Made by a program: the position numbers and the translations under genes
Shown here: positions 47,001 to 57,000 of the stretch, one piece after another
Layout of the letters: the number at the start of each line of letters is the position of its first letter
Position numbering within the stretch: the first letter of the stretch is position 1
NCBI GenBank assembly: GCA_013400115.1
Contig: VXBP01003656.1
Span: 95,765 to 159,764, forward strand
DNA: 64,000 nt
Reading direction: 5' to 3'
DNA from: Rhinopomastus cyanomelas
Lineage: Eukaryota > Chordata > Aves > Bucerotiformes > Rhinopomastidae
Notes under the pieces: model-generated
Database searches by the model: none
What the model was told of the DNA's origin: nothing
Seen by the model: the letters and a program-made list of their open reading frames with translations, nothing else

Positions 47001-47279
47001 AAAGAGTTTCTGATGACTGAGTCATTATTCCTCAGCACTATGGGGTTTTCAGCATCACTTACAGAGCTAAATGCATGTAATACTGTGTTTTATATAACAT
47101 TTCCTGAAAGAAAAGGAGACGTTACAGTGTTCTCATTGTGTTCTGCAGATAACTATGCAAAAAAGCAGCAACAGAAGAAATTTCAAGTAGAAGCAATTCC
47201 AGCATTGAGGGATATTCCCATCAGTGAAGTAAACAGAATGTTTTTCCTTCCTGAAAAAGTAATCTACAATAGTAGGTAG
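44009..47279 (+). CDS. PIGP: PIGP, subunit P of GPI N-acetylglucosaminyltransferase, complete
   Basis: PIGP is a small ER-membrane subunit of the PIGA-containing complex that moves GlcNAc to phosphatidylinositol, the first step of GPI-anchor synthesis. Four coding exons join as 44,009-44,090, 45,308-45,380, 45,874-45,992 and 47,149-47,279, giving 405 bases and 134 residues, the length of the short human form. The protein starts MVENSPAPLPERAIYGFALF, has a first membrane helix at about residues 12-32, the invariant-looking [20 protein letters not shown], a second helix at about 53-75 ending GYVLLFGINMMS, and a cytosolic tail (DNYAKKQQQKKF, AIPALRDIPISEVNRMFFL). The start has A at -3 and G at +4. 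All introns are GT-AG. Human also has a longer form with an upstream start; I did not find that exon. Confidence 0.96.
45014..45077. repeat. Perfect 17-bp inverted repeat with 30-base spacer
   Basis: Left arm TTTTTTATGTAAACAGA (45,014-45,030), right arm its exact reverse complement (45,061-45,077). It lies in PIGP intron 1. A further copy of TTTTTTTATGTAAAC occurs at 44,383. It may be a decayed miniature element or a hairpin RNA. Confidence 0.9.
45308..45380 (+). CDS. PIGP: PIGP coding exon 2
   Basis: 73 bp. It encodes LYLIWAYVPETWLFSLGLTY and then WPQ; human reads [23 protein letters not shown]. Acceptor CTGTGCAG, donor GTAAGT; the next Lys codon is split with exon 3. Confidence 0.96.
45874..45992 (+). 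CDS. PIGP: PIGP coding exon 3
   Basis: 119 bp. It encodes [20 protein letters not shown] and then LFGINMMSTAPLNSTHTVT, which contains the second membrane helix. Acceptor CTTCTCAG, donor GTAATT. Confidence 0.96.
47149..47279 (+). CDS. PIGP: PIGP coding exon 4 with stop
   Basis: 131 bp from acceptor TTCTGCAG to TAG (47,277-47,279). It encodes DNYAKKQQQKKFQVEAIPAL, RDIPISEVNRMFFL, then a diverged end PEKVIYNSR. The human end is FFLAAKELYTKN, so only the last residues differ much. Confidence 0.96.
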
Positions 47280-47733
47280 TCAGTGTTAATGTCTGTTAGA
47301 GTAAAGGATTAGTATGAAAACCAAAACTTCTCCAAGATAAAGAAACCTGCTCTTTCTGCTTGTATAAAAATCTTTGTTTTGTTTTGCTTTGGGTTTTTTT
47401 TTTTTAGTGAGTTTGTAACTAAATGCCGTGTTTCATTGTTTTTACTTGATTTCGTCATTAGGCATATGTCTTAACAACCTCACTGGTATGAGAACTATGC
47501 AGTATTATTTTTATCTTACCATAACATGCTACAAAATAGGATCCTATTACCTGTAATTTCCCTCTGTGTGAAAGAAATTGCTTTTGGACATGCCTGAATT
47601 CAAAGGGAAATAGAATCAAGCTAAAGAAAATGTGTTCCTCTAGTCAAATGCTTGAGAATGTATTTATTTTTTACTCGTTATGTTAAGTTGAAGTGTTTAC
47701 ATTTTAAATACATGCTTTCAATTTGAAAATATT

Positions 47734-47739
47734 AATAAA
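47734..47739 (+). promoter_or_regulatory. PIGP: Likely PIGP polyadenylation signal
   Basis: AATAAA 455 bases after the PIGP stop, followed by a T/G-rich stretch (TTGACTTGTGCCATTCTTCTGTGG). A second AATAAA at 48,808 could serve a longer 3' UTR. Confidence 0.6.
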
Positions 47740-50089
47740 ATTAGCTAATTTTGACTTGTGCCATTCTTCTGTGGTTCCATGATGTTTGTCCTGAGTAAAG
47801 GTGTAGTCCATTTTACTTTACACAATTCTTTACTCAGAAAATCACTTTGATCACTTTTCTTTTCCTGCAAATTGTTTGGCTTATTGAACTATCAAGATTA
47901 CCAAGAATAAGGAAGATGAGTTTTGAAGATTTTCTGAAACAAGTCTTGGAATTAATTTTTTTTAGCCATTCTTAGGAATACTGAAAACTAAGTGTAAGGA
48001 AATTTTGGTAAGTACAGGAATCTTGACAGGTCCATCTTATGATAGTTACAGCACAAAGCACAATAACTTGTTAAGGCAGTAGTTCAAAAGTCTCTTAACG
48101 GAGAGGATTTTCTGTAATGTATGTGTTACTGAGCAGAGATACACATTTAACAAAATTTCCTTTTTTCCAAGAATCCCAAGCTCCAGGCAACATGTCTTTA
48201 AACTTAAAAATTGGCTTCAGTCGGGAATGTTCATACTGCCCACAGTGCAAGTGGTGTGCACAGTGCAAGCCTGAGAATGAGAGCAGGGAAATGGTGTGTG
48301 AGTTGTTCCAGAGTGTAGATCTCCTTCTGGTACTCCAGGTGTTCATTGGTAAACCTTTGTGCTAGGTGGTCTATAAACAGTAAAAATACACTTCTACTAT
48401 CAACAGTGAGTAAAGAGTATACAAGGAGAGATGGAGCTAAAGTAATACAGATTTTTGTCATTGCTTTAGATGCTGTAAGTTAAATCAGGAAAAGTTAGGC
48501 CAAAAAGATAACTCTCATGACAAGACTGTAAAAACAGGTAACTTCCTGTCTCTGACAAGGCTTAAATAGGCGAGTGAAGGTAACAGTGAGACAATCTAAG
48601 TAGTGTTCAACTCTGCTGCATCTTCTACCCTGCTCCAGATTTCTGTCCCAGGAAAGTGTAACAAAGGAACACCTTGGCTGTGTCTCTAGCAATTAAGTTT
48701 TTTAGAATTGACAGGCTGGGAGATCTTTGCTGTGTTACAGCATTTGTGTAATACTTAACTCACGTTTATGCCAAGCTCTCACCAATAGGTACGATAAGAA
48801 TCTTGCCAATAAAACTTTTGGAACAGTGCTTGTGTGACCTTTAATTAATTTGCAAGTGTAGTATTTCTGACTTACAAAGAGACGAGTTAATAAATGATGA
48901 TGTGTAAATATATGTTGTTCTATAATGCATCTTTTCCATGGACGCTTGAGTCTGAGTGGCTAAAATGTCAAGTGCTGCTTGCTGTAGTGCTGTGTTAGAT
49001 TTCCATACAGCTCTAAAACCAGTGCAATGAATGGAGGGGTCTTGTATCTCTTCCTCTCTCAATGAATTGAACTGTGTTCTGAGGACAAAGTTTTGGAAGT
49101 GCTTAGTCTTGTTCTGCCAGTTCTCTTACAGAGAGAGTGCCAAAGTGAATTGTATCAAGTTTATGTCTCAAGTTAATTCACAGCCTCTTGTTTAAAGCAG
49201 CTGCTAGATTAATCTGATCTCAGAATCATTACCTTAGGGAGTGTAACTAAGTAGTAGATGTGTCAGTGAATTGAATGGATTCTTTCTCTAGAGCTCGTAA
49301 AACTACTGTTGTGAAGGTTGCCTTTTCTTGGTTGTGGCAATTTAGTCCTGCTGCTGTTGTCATTCTCTCAGTATATGTAGCTTAGAAAAAAATTGTTCCC
49401 CAGTAGTTCTTTTTCCCTTAATCCAAATAATTACTTTTTTATACTTAGAAATAACATTCAGACATGATATGCTTCCGGTTAGTATATGTATCCCTCAAGA
49501 GCTTGTCTTGCAAGAGTTTGGACAATTCAAGACTGTTTTATGAACATACTTTAATTTAGATTTTTCATGTGAACATATACAACAGAATACAAAATTACAG
49601 GTATTATCTGGGTAACTCTCCAGTATTCATGTACCAGTGGAACATTAATTTGTCTTCTATCACCATAATTGCCTTTCAATTTCCATTGTCTATAGCATTT
49701 GCAGGAAATGTTGCAGGGAAGTTCTGTGGAATAGAGATCCTGAATCAACAATTTAACCTGGAAGATGCTTTAATTCTGGTGTTGTGTTTGAAGCAGTAAT
49801 CTCATGAAGCAGTAAACTAATTGTTTGAGGATGCTTTATTATCTTTTTCTTGTAAATGATGAATGATTCTAAGGTTGCTGCAAACTTAACAAGGTTAAAT
49901 CTTAGACGAAGAAACAAACCAGAACTGAACACTAAAAGTTAACTGCAGTTGAACAACAGACATGCTGTATTAGTTCACTTCTGTTCTTCTCTTAATTATT
50001 AACAAACTAGTAAGCTGTGTATTTTTTTAAGTGTGCAAGTAAGGGTGCATTGACTTTGAAGCATAGCAGTTATTCAACTAATAAATAGT

Positions 50090-50515
50090 AGATGGCTGCA
50101 GGGGAAAAGCTTACACACATTGGTCCTTGTCCTATCACTAGAAGACATTGAGAAGAGCCTGGCTCCATCCTCCTGGCACCTGCCCTTTCCATATTTGTAA
50201 ACATTAATGCAATTAACCCTCAATCTCCTTTTTTCCCAGCTAAAGAGACCCAGCCTCCCTGAGCTTTTCCTCATGTGTGTAAACTGGAACATAAGAGGTT
50301 CTACATCAATATGAGAAGGAACTTCTCAGTGAGGGTGACAGAGCACTGGAACAGGCTGCCCAGGGAGGTTGTGAAGTCTCCTTCTCTGGAGATGTTTAAA
50401 ACCCTCCTGGACATGTTCCTATGCGACTTCATCTAGGTGATCTTGCTCTGGCAGGTAGATTGAACTAGATGGTCTTTCGAGGTCCCTTCCAATCCCTAAT
50501 ATTCTGTGATTCTTC
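50090..50515 (+). mobile_element. CR1 LINE with 5' inversion
   Basis: The left part (about 50,090-50,280) is CR1 in antisense (CTAAAGAGACCCAGCCTCCC; CCTATCACTAGAAGACATTG). The right part (about 50,272-50,515) is CR1 in sense (GGAACAGGCTGCCCAGGGAG; GGTCCCTTCCAATCCCTAAT). In the usual element the left segment directly precedes the right one, so this is one insertion with an inverted 5' end. Confidence 0.88.
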
Positions 50516-51584
50516 CTACTGTTTCCATATGTAAGGGGTGTTATGCATAGCCTTTTACATTGAACACGAACAATTTATGACCTGGTGGGTGACACTATCT
50601 GTTTTTCATTGTTGTGGTTTATTGATATGTTTACTTTGTTTCCTTTATTGCCCATGTACTGCAGAGATGTAAGAGGATTGTAATGGATATTGGTGCAGGA
50701 CTAAACACATAGCTCTCTGGAAGATGCAAGGTTGCTCTCAATTAAATCTCTAGATACAGCTCTGCAAGGCCAGATTTATTATACTATTCTTTAAAATAGA
50801 ATTTTATTAGTGAAGCTATAATGTTATCTAATATAATTAAATGTAACACTGTAGGAAAATATGTAAGTTAATATTACATTACTGTACTAATTCATTGAAG
50901 CACACAACTTTAACTGATATTTTGAAGGAAATCATTAGCTAAGATTTGTTTGCAGTTCTGTGAAAAATGGCTTATTCCAGTAAAATATAAACTGCTATAA
51001 GAGCGTGTGATATAAAGTTTCTAAAAAAATAAAGGCAGCAGTTAGCTGTCTAATTTTAAGAGCTACATTACTCTTTGCAATATGCCTAATTTTAATACAT
51101 GTTGCTGTATTTGGTGAAGAATGCTTCACAGAATCAGAAAACACTGATTCTGTTACAGTTGTTTTTCCCAGAAACCAGGCATGTTTTTTAGACTTCCAGT
51201 ACTGCCTAAGAATAAGTTTGACGGACTTGATTCTTATTGAGAGATGCTAAGTTTGTGTGAGTTGGAAGAGGTTTTTTATCTTTGTGCAAAACTCATTTTA
51301 CTGAGTTTCCTTGTGCATTTGTAAGACTATTCAATATAAATTGGTGTAGTCATGGAAGCAGGATAGCTTTACAGCATTTGTAGTTTGAATAATATCGAGT
51401 ATTAAACAACTTTTCAACTGCCCACCTTTGGGAGCCTTCCTATCCAGACTGTTTACCTCTTTCTCTCTCACTGCAGGGGTCAAGATTCTCAAAGTTTGTG
51501 GGCAGAAATTCAAAATGTATTCACGTTCTTCTGGTGTTTAGGGTTTTTTTTCAGTTCTCTTTTTCTTTTTTTAATTCTCAGTTT

Positions 51585-51599
51585 TGTGTGTGTGTGTGT
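51585..51599. repeat. (TG)n microsatellite
   Basis: Seven and a half TG units in intergenic DNA. Confidence 0.9.
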
Positions 51600-52884
51600 T
51601 CAGCACCTTACAACATCTTTCCATAATTCTTTTGTATGACAAAACTCCCAAGTGCTCCGGAGAGCCTGAAGGCTAATATTAGTGTTTTTTCCAAGACTTC
51701 CTTCCACCCTCCAATAAGGAGGGACTGATTGACATAGTTATTTTAGAAAAGCTATTCTAGTAAATTTCCTGGTGCACATAAAGCCTCCGCTTCACAATAA
51801 TGAAAAAATTAAGACTGTTTCCCAATCTAAAATTCTTAACCTTCTAATGAGACCTTGTTATTGTTAAGTCCAAGCTACACTACAATAGAAACTAGAAAAC
51901 CTACAGCAACTTAATGGCTTCAAGTTATTCTGGTTGAGTATGTGCCAATATATGTTTAAAAGTATCTTAAAATGTTAACTGTTTTTGCCTGTATACTGTT
52001 CTGCAGTAGACTCCCTTACATCATGAAGTTTTGATTCAGCTTTCTCATTTGCTCATAAACAATTTCAGAGTCAGAGAACCTATAAGACAAAATCAGATCA
52101 TAATATGGTTGACTGCATTTGACACCGCTACAGGATTAAGCAAGGTGTGCAAAGGCTATACAAACAGTTGTGGTTCTCTGAGTGCTCTAAAGGTCGGCAA
52201 TGTATATGCTGTTGAAACATTGCAGAGAAAGTGAATTTCAAACCTGAGAGCTTTATTTTGGGGTCACACACTTTGCTTGTTTTCTTTCTCTTGATATGCC
52301 TGGGTAAGTATTTTGACTTCCTGCATAAGATAAAGTCACACAAAGGAACAGTGTATAATGCCAAATTAGGGCTGCTGGATACGATTCTTTCTCTTTGTTT
52401 ACATATGCTGCCAGCATGTTGCTGCTGGAGATCCTTTTAGGAAATGGTCCTTTTAGAATAGCTATTATAGTAAATTTCCAAGCACATAAAAGGCCTTGAG
52501 TTCAGAGTAAGGAAAAGGAATATGGCTTCATGCCCTGTTCAGGAAATGATTGTCACACAGGTTAGTGGCGATGTGGAGCTATTTCTGAGGAGGAGGATGA
52601 GATCCTTCTCTTTTGCTGTATGGAACCAAGCAATCAATATGTTCGATCTCTCTGGTCTACTGGGTATATGCTTCTCTGTGTCCTATAGTGGCGAGTCCAA
52701 GCCAAACAAGTGTCTATAGTGGAAACACCATGTGTTATGCACATTGCTGAAGGGCAAGCCCCACAATCCTTGACCACTACAATGAATTGCTGCATTCATC
52801 CAAAAACATTGCCCATCAAGGCAGCACTGGCTTTGGAGAGCAGAAGCTGCTGGTTCCCTGAGGAGCTGGGCTGTGATACCCGAG

Positions 52885-53112
52885 GTGAGAGGACATTAAA
52901 GTATTAAGAAGAATTTTTTCAGTGAAAGAGTCACTGGACATGGGAACGGGCTACCCAGGGCAGTGGCAAAGTCACCATCAATGGCGGTATTTAGAAGGGC
53001 ACATGATTAGGGGACATGACTTGGTGGAGACCTGGCAGGGCCAGCTTAACGGTTGGGTTGGGCTTGGGGATCTCATAGTTCTTGTCCAACCAGTGAAGTT
53101 CTGTGACTGTGA
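52885..53112 (+). repeat. CR1 LINE 3' tail
   Basis: Sense CR1 end: AAGAATTTTTTCAGTGAAAGAG, then GACATGACTTGGTGGAGACC, TTAACGGTTGGGTTGG and a decayed end TGTCCAACCAGTGAAGTTCTGTGAC. It ends at the edge of the HLCS CpG-rich segment. Confidence 0.75.
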
Positions 53113-53199
53113 CACAGGCTGCTCCTCCTCACTGGAGGTCCCCGGCCAGAGCCTGGGGACAACACATAGAGACAAGACTCCGGGATAGCCCTTTTAAAG

Positions 53200-54000
53200 A
53201 CAGTTTTATTCCTCACACGCATTCGGTGGCTCCGGCTCCGGGACCGAGATTGGCGCGAGACCCTTCAGCGTCTCCAGTTACGGGGATTAAAAGGTACGGA
53301 GCGCCAACCCTGCGAGGCCGCCAACCAATCAGAGCTGCTGGCCTACTGGCCCAACCGGCTCTCCCCTTTCTCTTTGCCCTCTCCAACCCTGCTCCGCCCC
53401 ACGCGGCCGCTGGGTTATTACTCGGTGGTGTGAGGCGGGGTCGGCGGTGTGGGCGGGGCGTTTTGGGCCCGCCATGCTGATCACGCTGTGTTACCTCTAC
53501 CTATGGGCGCGCTGGGGGCCCGGCCCGGCCGCGCTCATCCGACGCACTGTGCGCCGCCTCCATCGCTCCCGCTGTTCCTTCACCTTCTGTTGCTGTAGCA
53601 GCAGCGGTGGCGGCGCCAGCAGCCCTACCCCCGCGTCGCCGCCGCCGCTGCTGTTGCCGCCGCTGCTGTTGCCGCCGCCCGAGGAGCGAGTGTGCCTCAG
53701 GATAGGGAACAAAGTCTTTTTCACGGACGACACGCAGGTACCGCCCCCGCGCCGTGGGGCTGAGGCCTAGGGAGGCACTTTGCGTGCCCAGGGACGCTCA
53801 TGCCGGGGAAGTAGTTTGTGCCGGGAGCCGCCTCCCGTGTCACCGTAGCAACGGCGGAGCCGCCTGCCCTGCTGCAGCTGCGTAGCCGCTTCCTCCTACT
53901 CCCCCCACGACCCGGTTCCCGGGCGCTGGGGCGCCGGAGCCCGGAGCGCCGCTTTGAATGCGGGCATTGGGGCTGCGCTTTTCCTTTGGGCGGGTGTCAG
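53200..54000 (+). promoter_or_regulatory. HLCS: HLCS CpG-rich promoter
   Basis: High G+C and CpG from about 53,200 to 54,000. It includes a CCAATCAGA box (53,325-53,333), a CCGCCCC box (53,394-53,400) and GGGCGGGGCG (53,451-53,460) just before the HLCS start codon. The transcription start itself is not visible. Confidence 0.7.
53474..53737 (+). CDS. HLCS: HLCS coding exon 1 (extended N terminus)
   Basis: 264 bp, 88 codons, ends in phase 0 at donor GTACCG. A hydrophobic start (MLITLCYLYLWARWG), then an Arg-rich stretch (RRTVRRLHRSRCSFTFCCC), a Ser/Gly/Pro/Leu low-complexity part built on CTGCTGTTGCCGCCG repeats, then VCLRIGNKVFFTDDTQ. The start could serve as a targeting or membrane signal; that is inference. 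Confidence 0.85.
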
Positions 54001-57000
54001 CGGGCTGGGACCTGGGACGAATTAAATACCTCTTGTAGCTGCCTGGCGCTGTGAGATCCTTGCTGCTCTTAGGTGAGAGATGGGTAGTTGTCCTGGTGGA
54101 AAGTCTTAGTATAGTCCGAGTTACTTTTCGACGCTTCTATGATTCGTTGATTGAGGATGCGGTCTGAGGAGTGGATTTTAGTACGGGCGTGTGGTTGGCC
54201 ATAGCTTGATACCAGCACTCGGCGAGAGTAACCTGTTAGTATTTCCATAGTAGTAACGTACTTTCGGCGTATGTCTAAAATCACGTGACATATTTGTGCT
54301 TTAAAGAGCCGTGTCAGAGCTTTAAAGCGTAAGTGAATCCATAACGGAGCCTCAGCTGAGCTGCTCATTACGCACAACTCCCTACGGTTTCAAGGTGCTG
54401 TGAAAAACCCAAATCTGTGAAAGTATCTTCTGTGCAAATGGACATGGAGAGAGGAGGGTGGCAGCCCCAGTCAGTGTACGTGAACGATTTTGACTTGACA
54501 TAGAGTCATCTTGTGAAGTAAAACTGAAAGTAAGCTTGTTTCTGACTTTCAGGTTTAGCAGGGGAGATCCTCTGGCACTCACTCCAAAGCGTCTGAATTG
54601 CTTACATTAAAGTCTGGTTTGCCTAAACTTGTGACTTTGTAGATTCACAGAATCATAGAATCATTAGGGATTGGAAGGCACCTCAAAAGATCATCTAGTC
54701 CAATTCCACTGCCACAGCAGGATGGATAAGAATCTTCCTGATCCTTCCGTTTTGCTGATACTTTTCTGTGTGTTTGTGGAAACTATTTTACTGACACATT
54801 TCACTTAAATGGGCATTGCAGAAGTGTATTTATGAAATGTGTCTGTGGCTGGGTGCTAGTCTTTGAGAAGAAGAAAAGCTTTGCATAGATTCAGTGAATA
54901 AAAAGGTTGTTTACAGTGCAGTGAAAATAAGATCCCAAGTCCTGATGGAGCTTGTTCAAAAATAGTGTTTCTGGTATTTAATGAGCAGATTACCTCACAC
55001 TTAAAAGTGATGGTGCCAGTCTCAGAATCTCTCACAGGCAGGTTAAATACTTAATTCACATTTCAATAAAGATTTCAAAACCAAATGAACATCCATGAGT
55101 TTAGGGGAATTCTGCCTTGCTTGACCTGGATTATTGTTCTGTAAATCATATGTTGACTAACTTATGTGCTTCTTTGATCCACTTCTGCTCATATCCAAGT
55201 AATCTTCTCCTTGGCCCTTGCACAGTAAACACTTTTTTTTTTTGTTCAACAGTGTTATTTGGGCAGTGTCCTTATTAGCTTGTCAGTTTATTTGTGTGTT
55301 TTGGGAAACCCTCTAGGGAGCTTTGGTTTGGCTTGAAGTTGGGCACAAAGTCAATACTGTTAATTAAAAATATATTTGTCTCTTAAAAATATATATTGAA
55401 AGCATCTAGTTCAGAGTATTTGGCGCTGAACATCCCTGTGGAAGACACCTGCAATGCTGCACCTTGGTAGTGTGGCAATTAAGGGCTCTGACGTGGCTGC
55501 ATTAAAGACGGAGGCAACATCACCGTGGAGCTCTCTACGTCATCAGTTAATGCTGTGAAGAGAAAAAGCTAAGCAGCATGATTTTTTGGCTTCTAGGAAG
55601 CTAGCTGAGTAGGTATAACTGTCTCTGGACTGCAGTCAGTATCTTCCTTAAGATAAGATACCAGCAAGTCATAAATTGTAACCTCTAAGGTTTGGGGCTT
55701 TTCTATTGTTTGTTTTTGCAATCAAATTGGATGCTTAAGAGCTTCATGAGATCAGTTGACCTTCCTGTGGAAGGTAATGAGGTTTACTCTTGCAGCTTCT
55801 GTGTTCAGTAAAGCTGGTTGAATTGGCAGTTGTCCCTATAGACAAAATATTAGGTACGGAGCAATCTATATGTGTAATGTGCTTTACATAAATTCTCTTA
55901 TATTTTCACATCAAATTACTGAAGGTGTTGTGCAAAGTATGTGCTTCTAGTATAGCAGTAGCAACATCGTTATTTCAAGTCTTTCGAACTTCTAACACTT
56001 GGCAGAAAAAGTTAAGTTCAACACAGTATCTACATAAAACTTGATGTAACATGGTATGGGATCTGATTACATGTTGAGAAGCTTTCTGGTTCTTACAGCT
56101 GTTCTTTGATCCACTGATTGCTGCTACTGAGCTTTGCTCATTTGTGAGTACATGAGTATTCTTTCTAAATTTAGTGATGTTTGTGTAATGGTTTGCAAAG
56201 AGACAACCTCATGGACAAATTTATTATGAACGAGTTACTGAACTCTAAGTTTAGAGTTACTAATTGAATGAGTCATTTTGGTGCAAATCATAAGGATTTA
56301 ATCTATACATATTTTAAAATATGTTCATTTTATTTCAAATGTGTTTTAAAGATTTTTTCATGTAATCTTTTGAAGAATTTGTCCTGGAGTTGTACATTTA
56401 CACAAAATACAGCTGTCTTGTTGGTTAACTAGCTTTACAAAGGAAGCTCTGAAACTAAAAATATAAGCTAAACTAAAAGGCTAAAAATTACAGCTGTGCA
56501 GTATTCAGTTCTTGGGTTGCTTGTGGCTCACAGGTTGGTAGGTCGTTTGGCAGACAGCATGTATGATTTAGCACTGGAACTGTAGACTTCAGAGGATTGT
56601 TACCCAACTGGAAGAAATGTTGGCTGGACTACTAAAACTCTTAGTTTTACCTTTGATGGATTTTTGCTTACCGGTTCAGACTTTTACTCCCTTTTTTATC
56701 TCATTGGAAAGTGTGAGATGAGTGGTACCCTTCATGTGAGGCTGAAGGTTCAGATTTGAAATTAGGCTGGGCATAATTTAAAAATGAAGTATTAAATAAG
56801 ATGCTTGCTATAGAGACTTATTTTTCCTCTCCTGTCTATTTCAGCTCCTTGATGACTTAAACAGATGGAGTCTGCTTTTAATTTCTCCTTTTATTTATCC
56901 TGATAAGTTACTTAAAGCAGAACATATAGCTTTTGTAACAGAAAGCATATCAGCTCAGACAGATAATTTTCAGAAAGTATGTGGCTCTTCAAAGGAGGTA

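Larger units (their letters stand above)
47740..53190. other. Intergenic region between PIGP and HLCS
   Basis: About 5.5 kb. It holds an inverted CR1 (50,090-50,515), a (TG)n tract (51,585-51,599), two related AT-rich segments (51,740 and 52,455 areas) and a CR1 tail (52,885-53,112). In human, RIPPLY3 lies in the corresponding interval on the strand equal to minus here. I saw no WRPW motif or Ripply homology exon. Confidence 0.55.

Noticed and set aside
53447..53473. Upstream extension of HLCS exon 1
   Set aside because: The frame opens at GTG, not ATG; the first ATG is at 53,474 with good context and matches the recalled start of the long human form.
53497..53733. 78-codon minus-strand frame opposite HLCS exon 1
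   Set aside because: It is the antisense shadow of the GC-rich repeat in HLCS exon 1.
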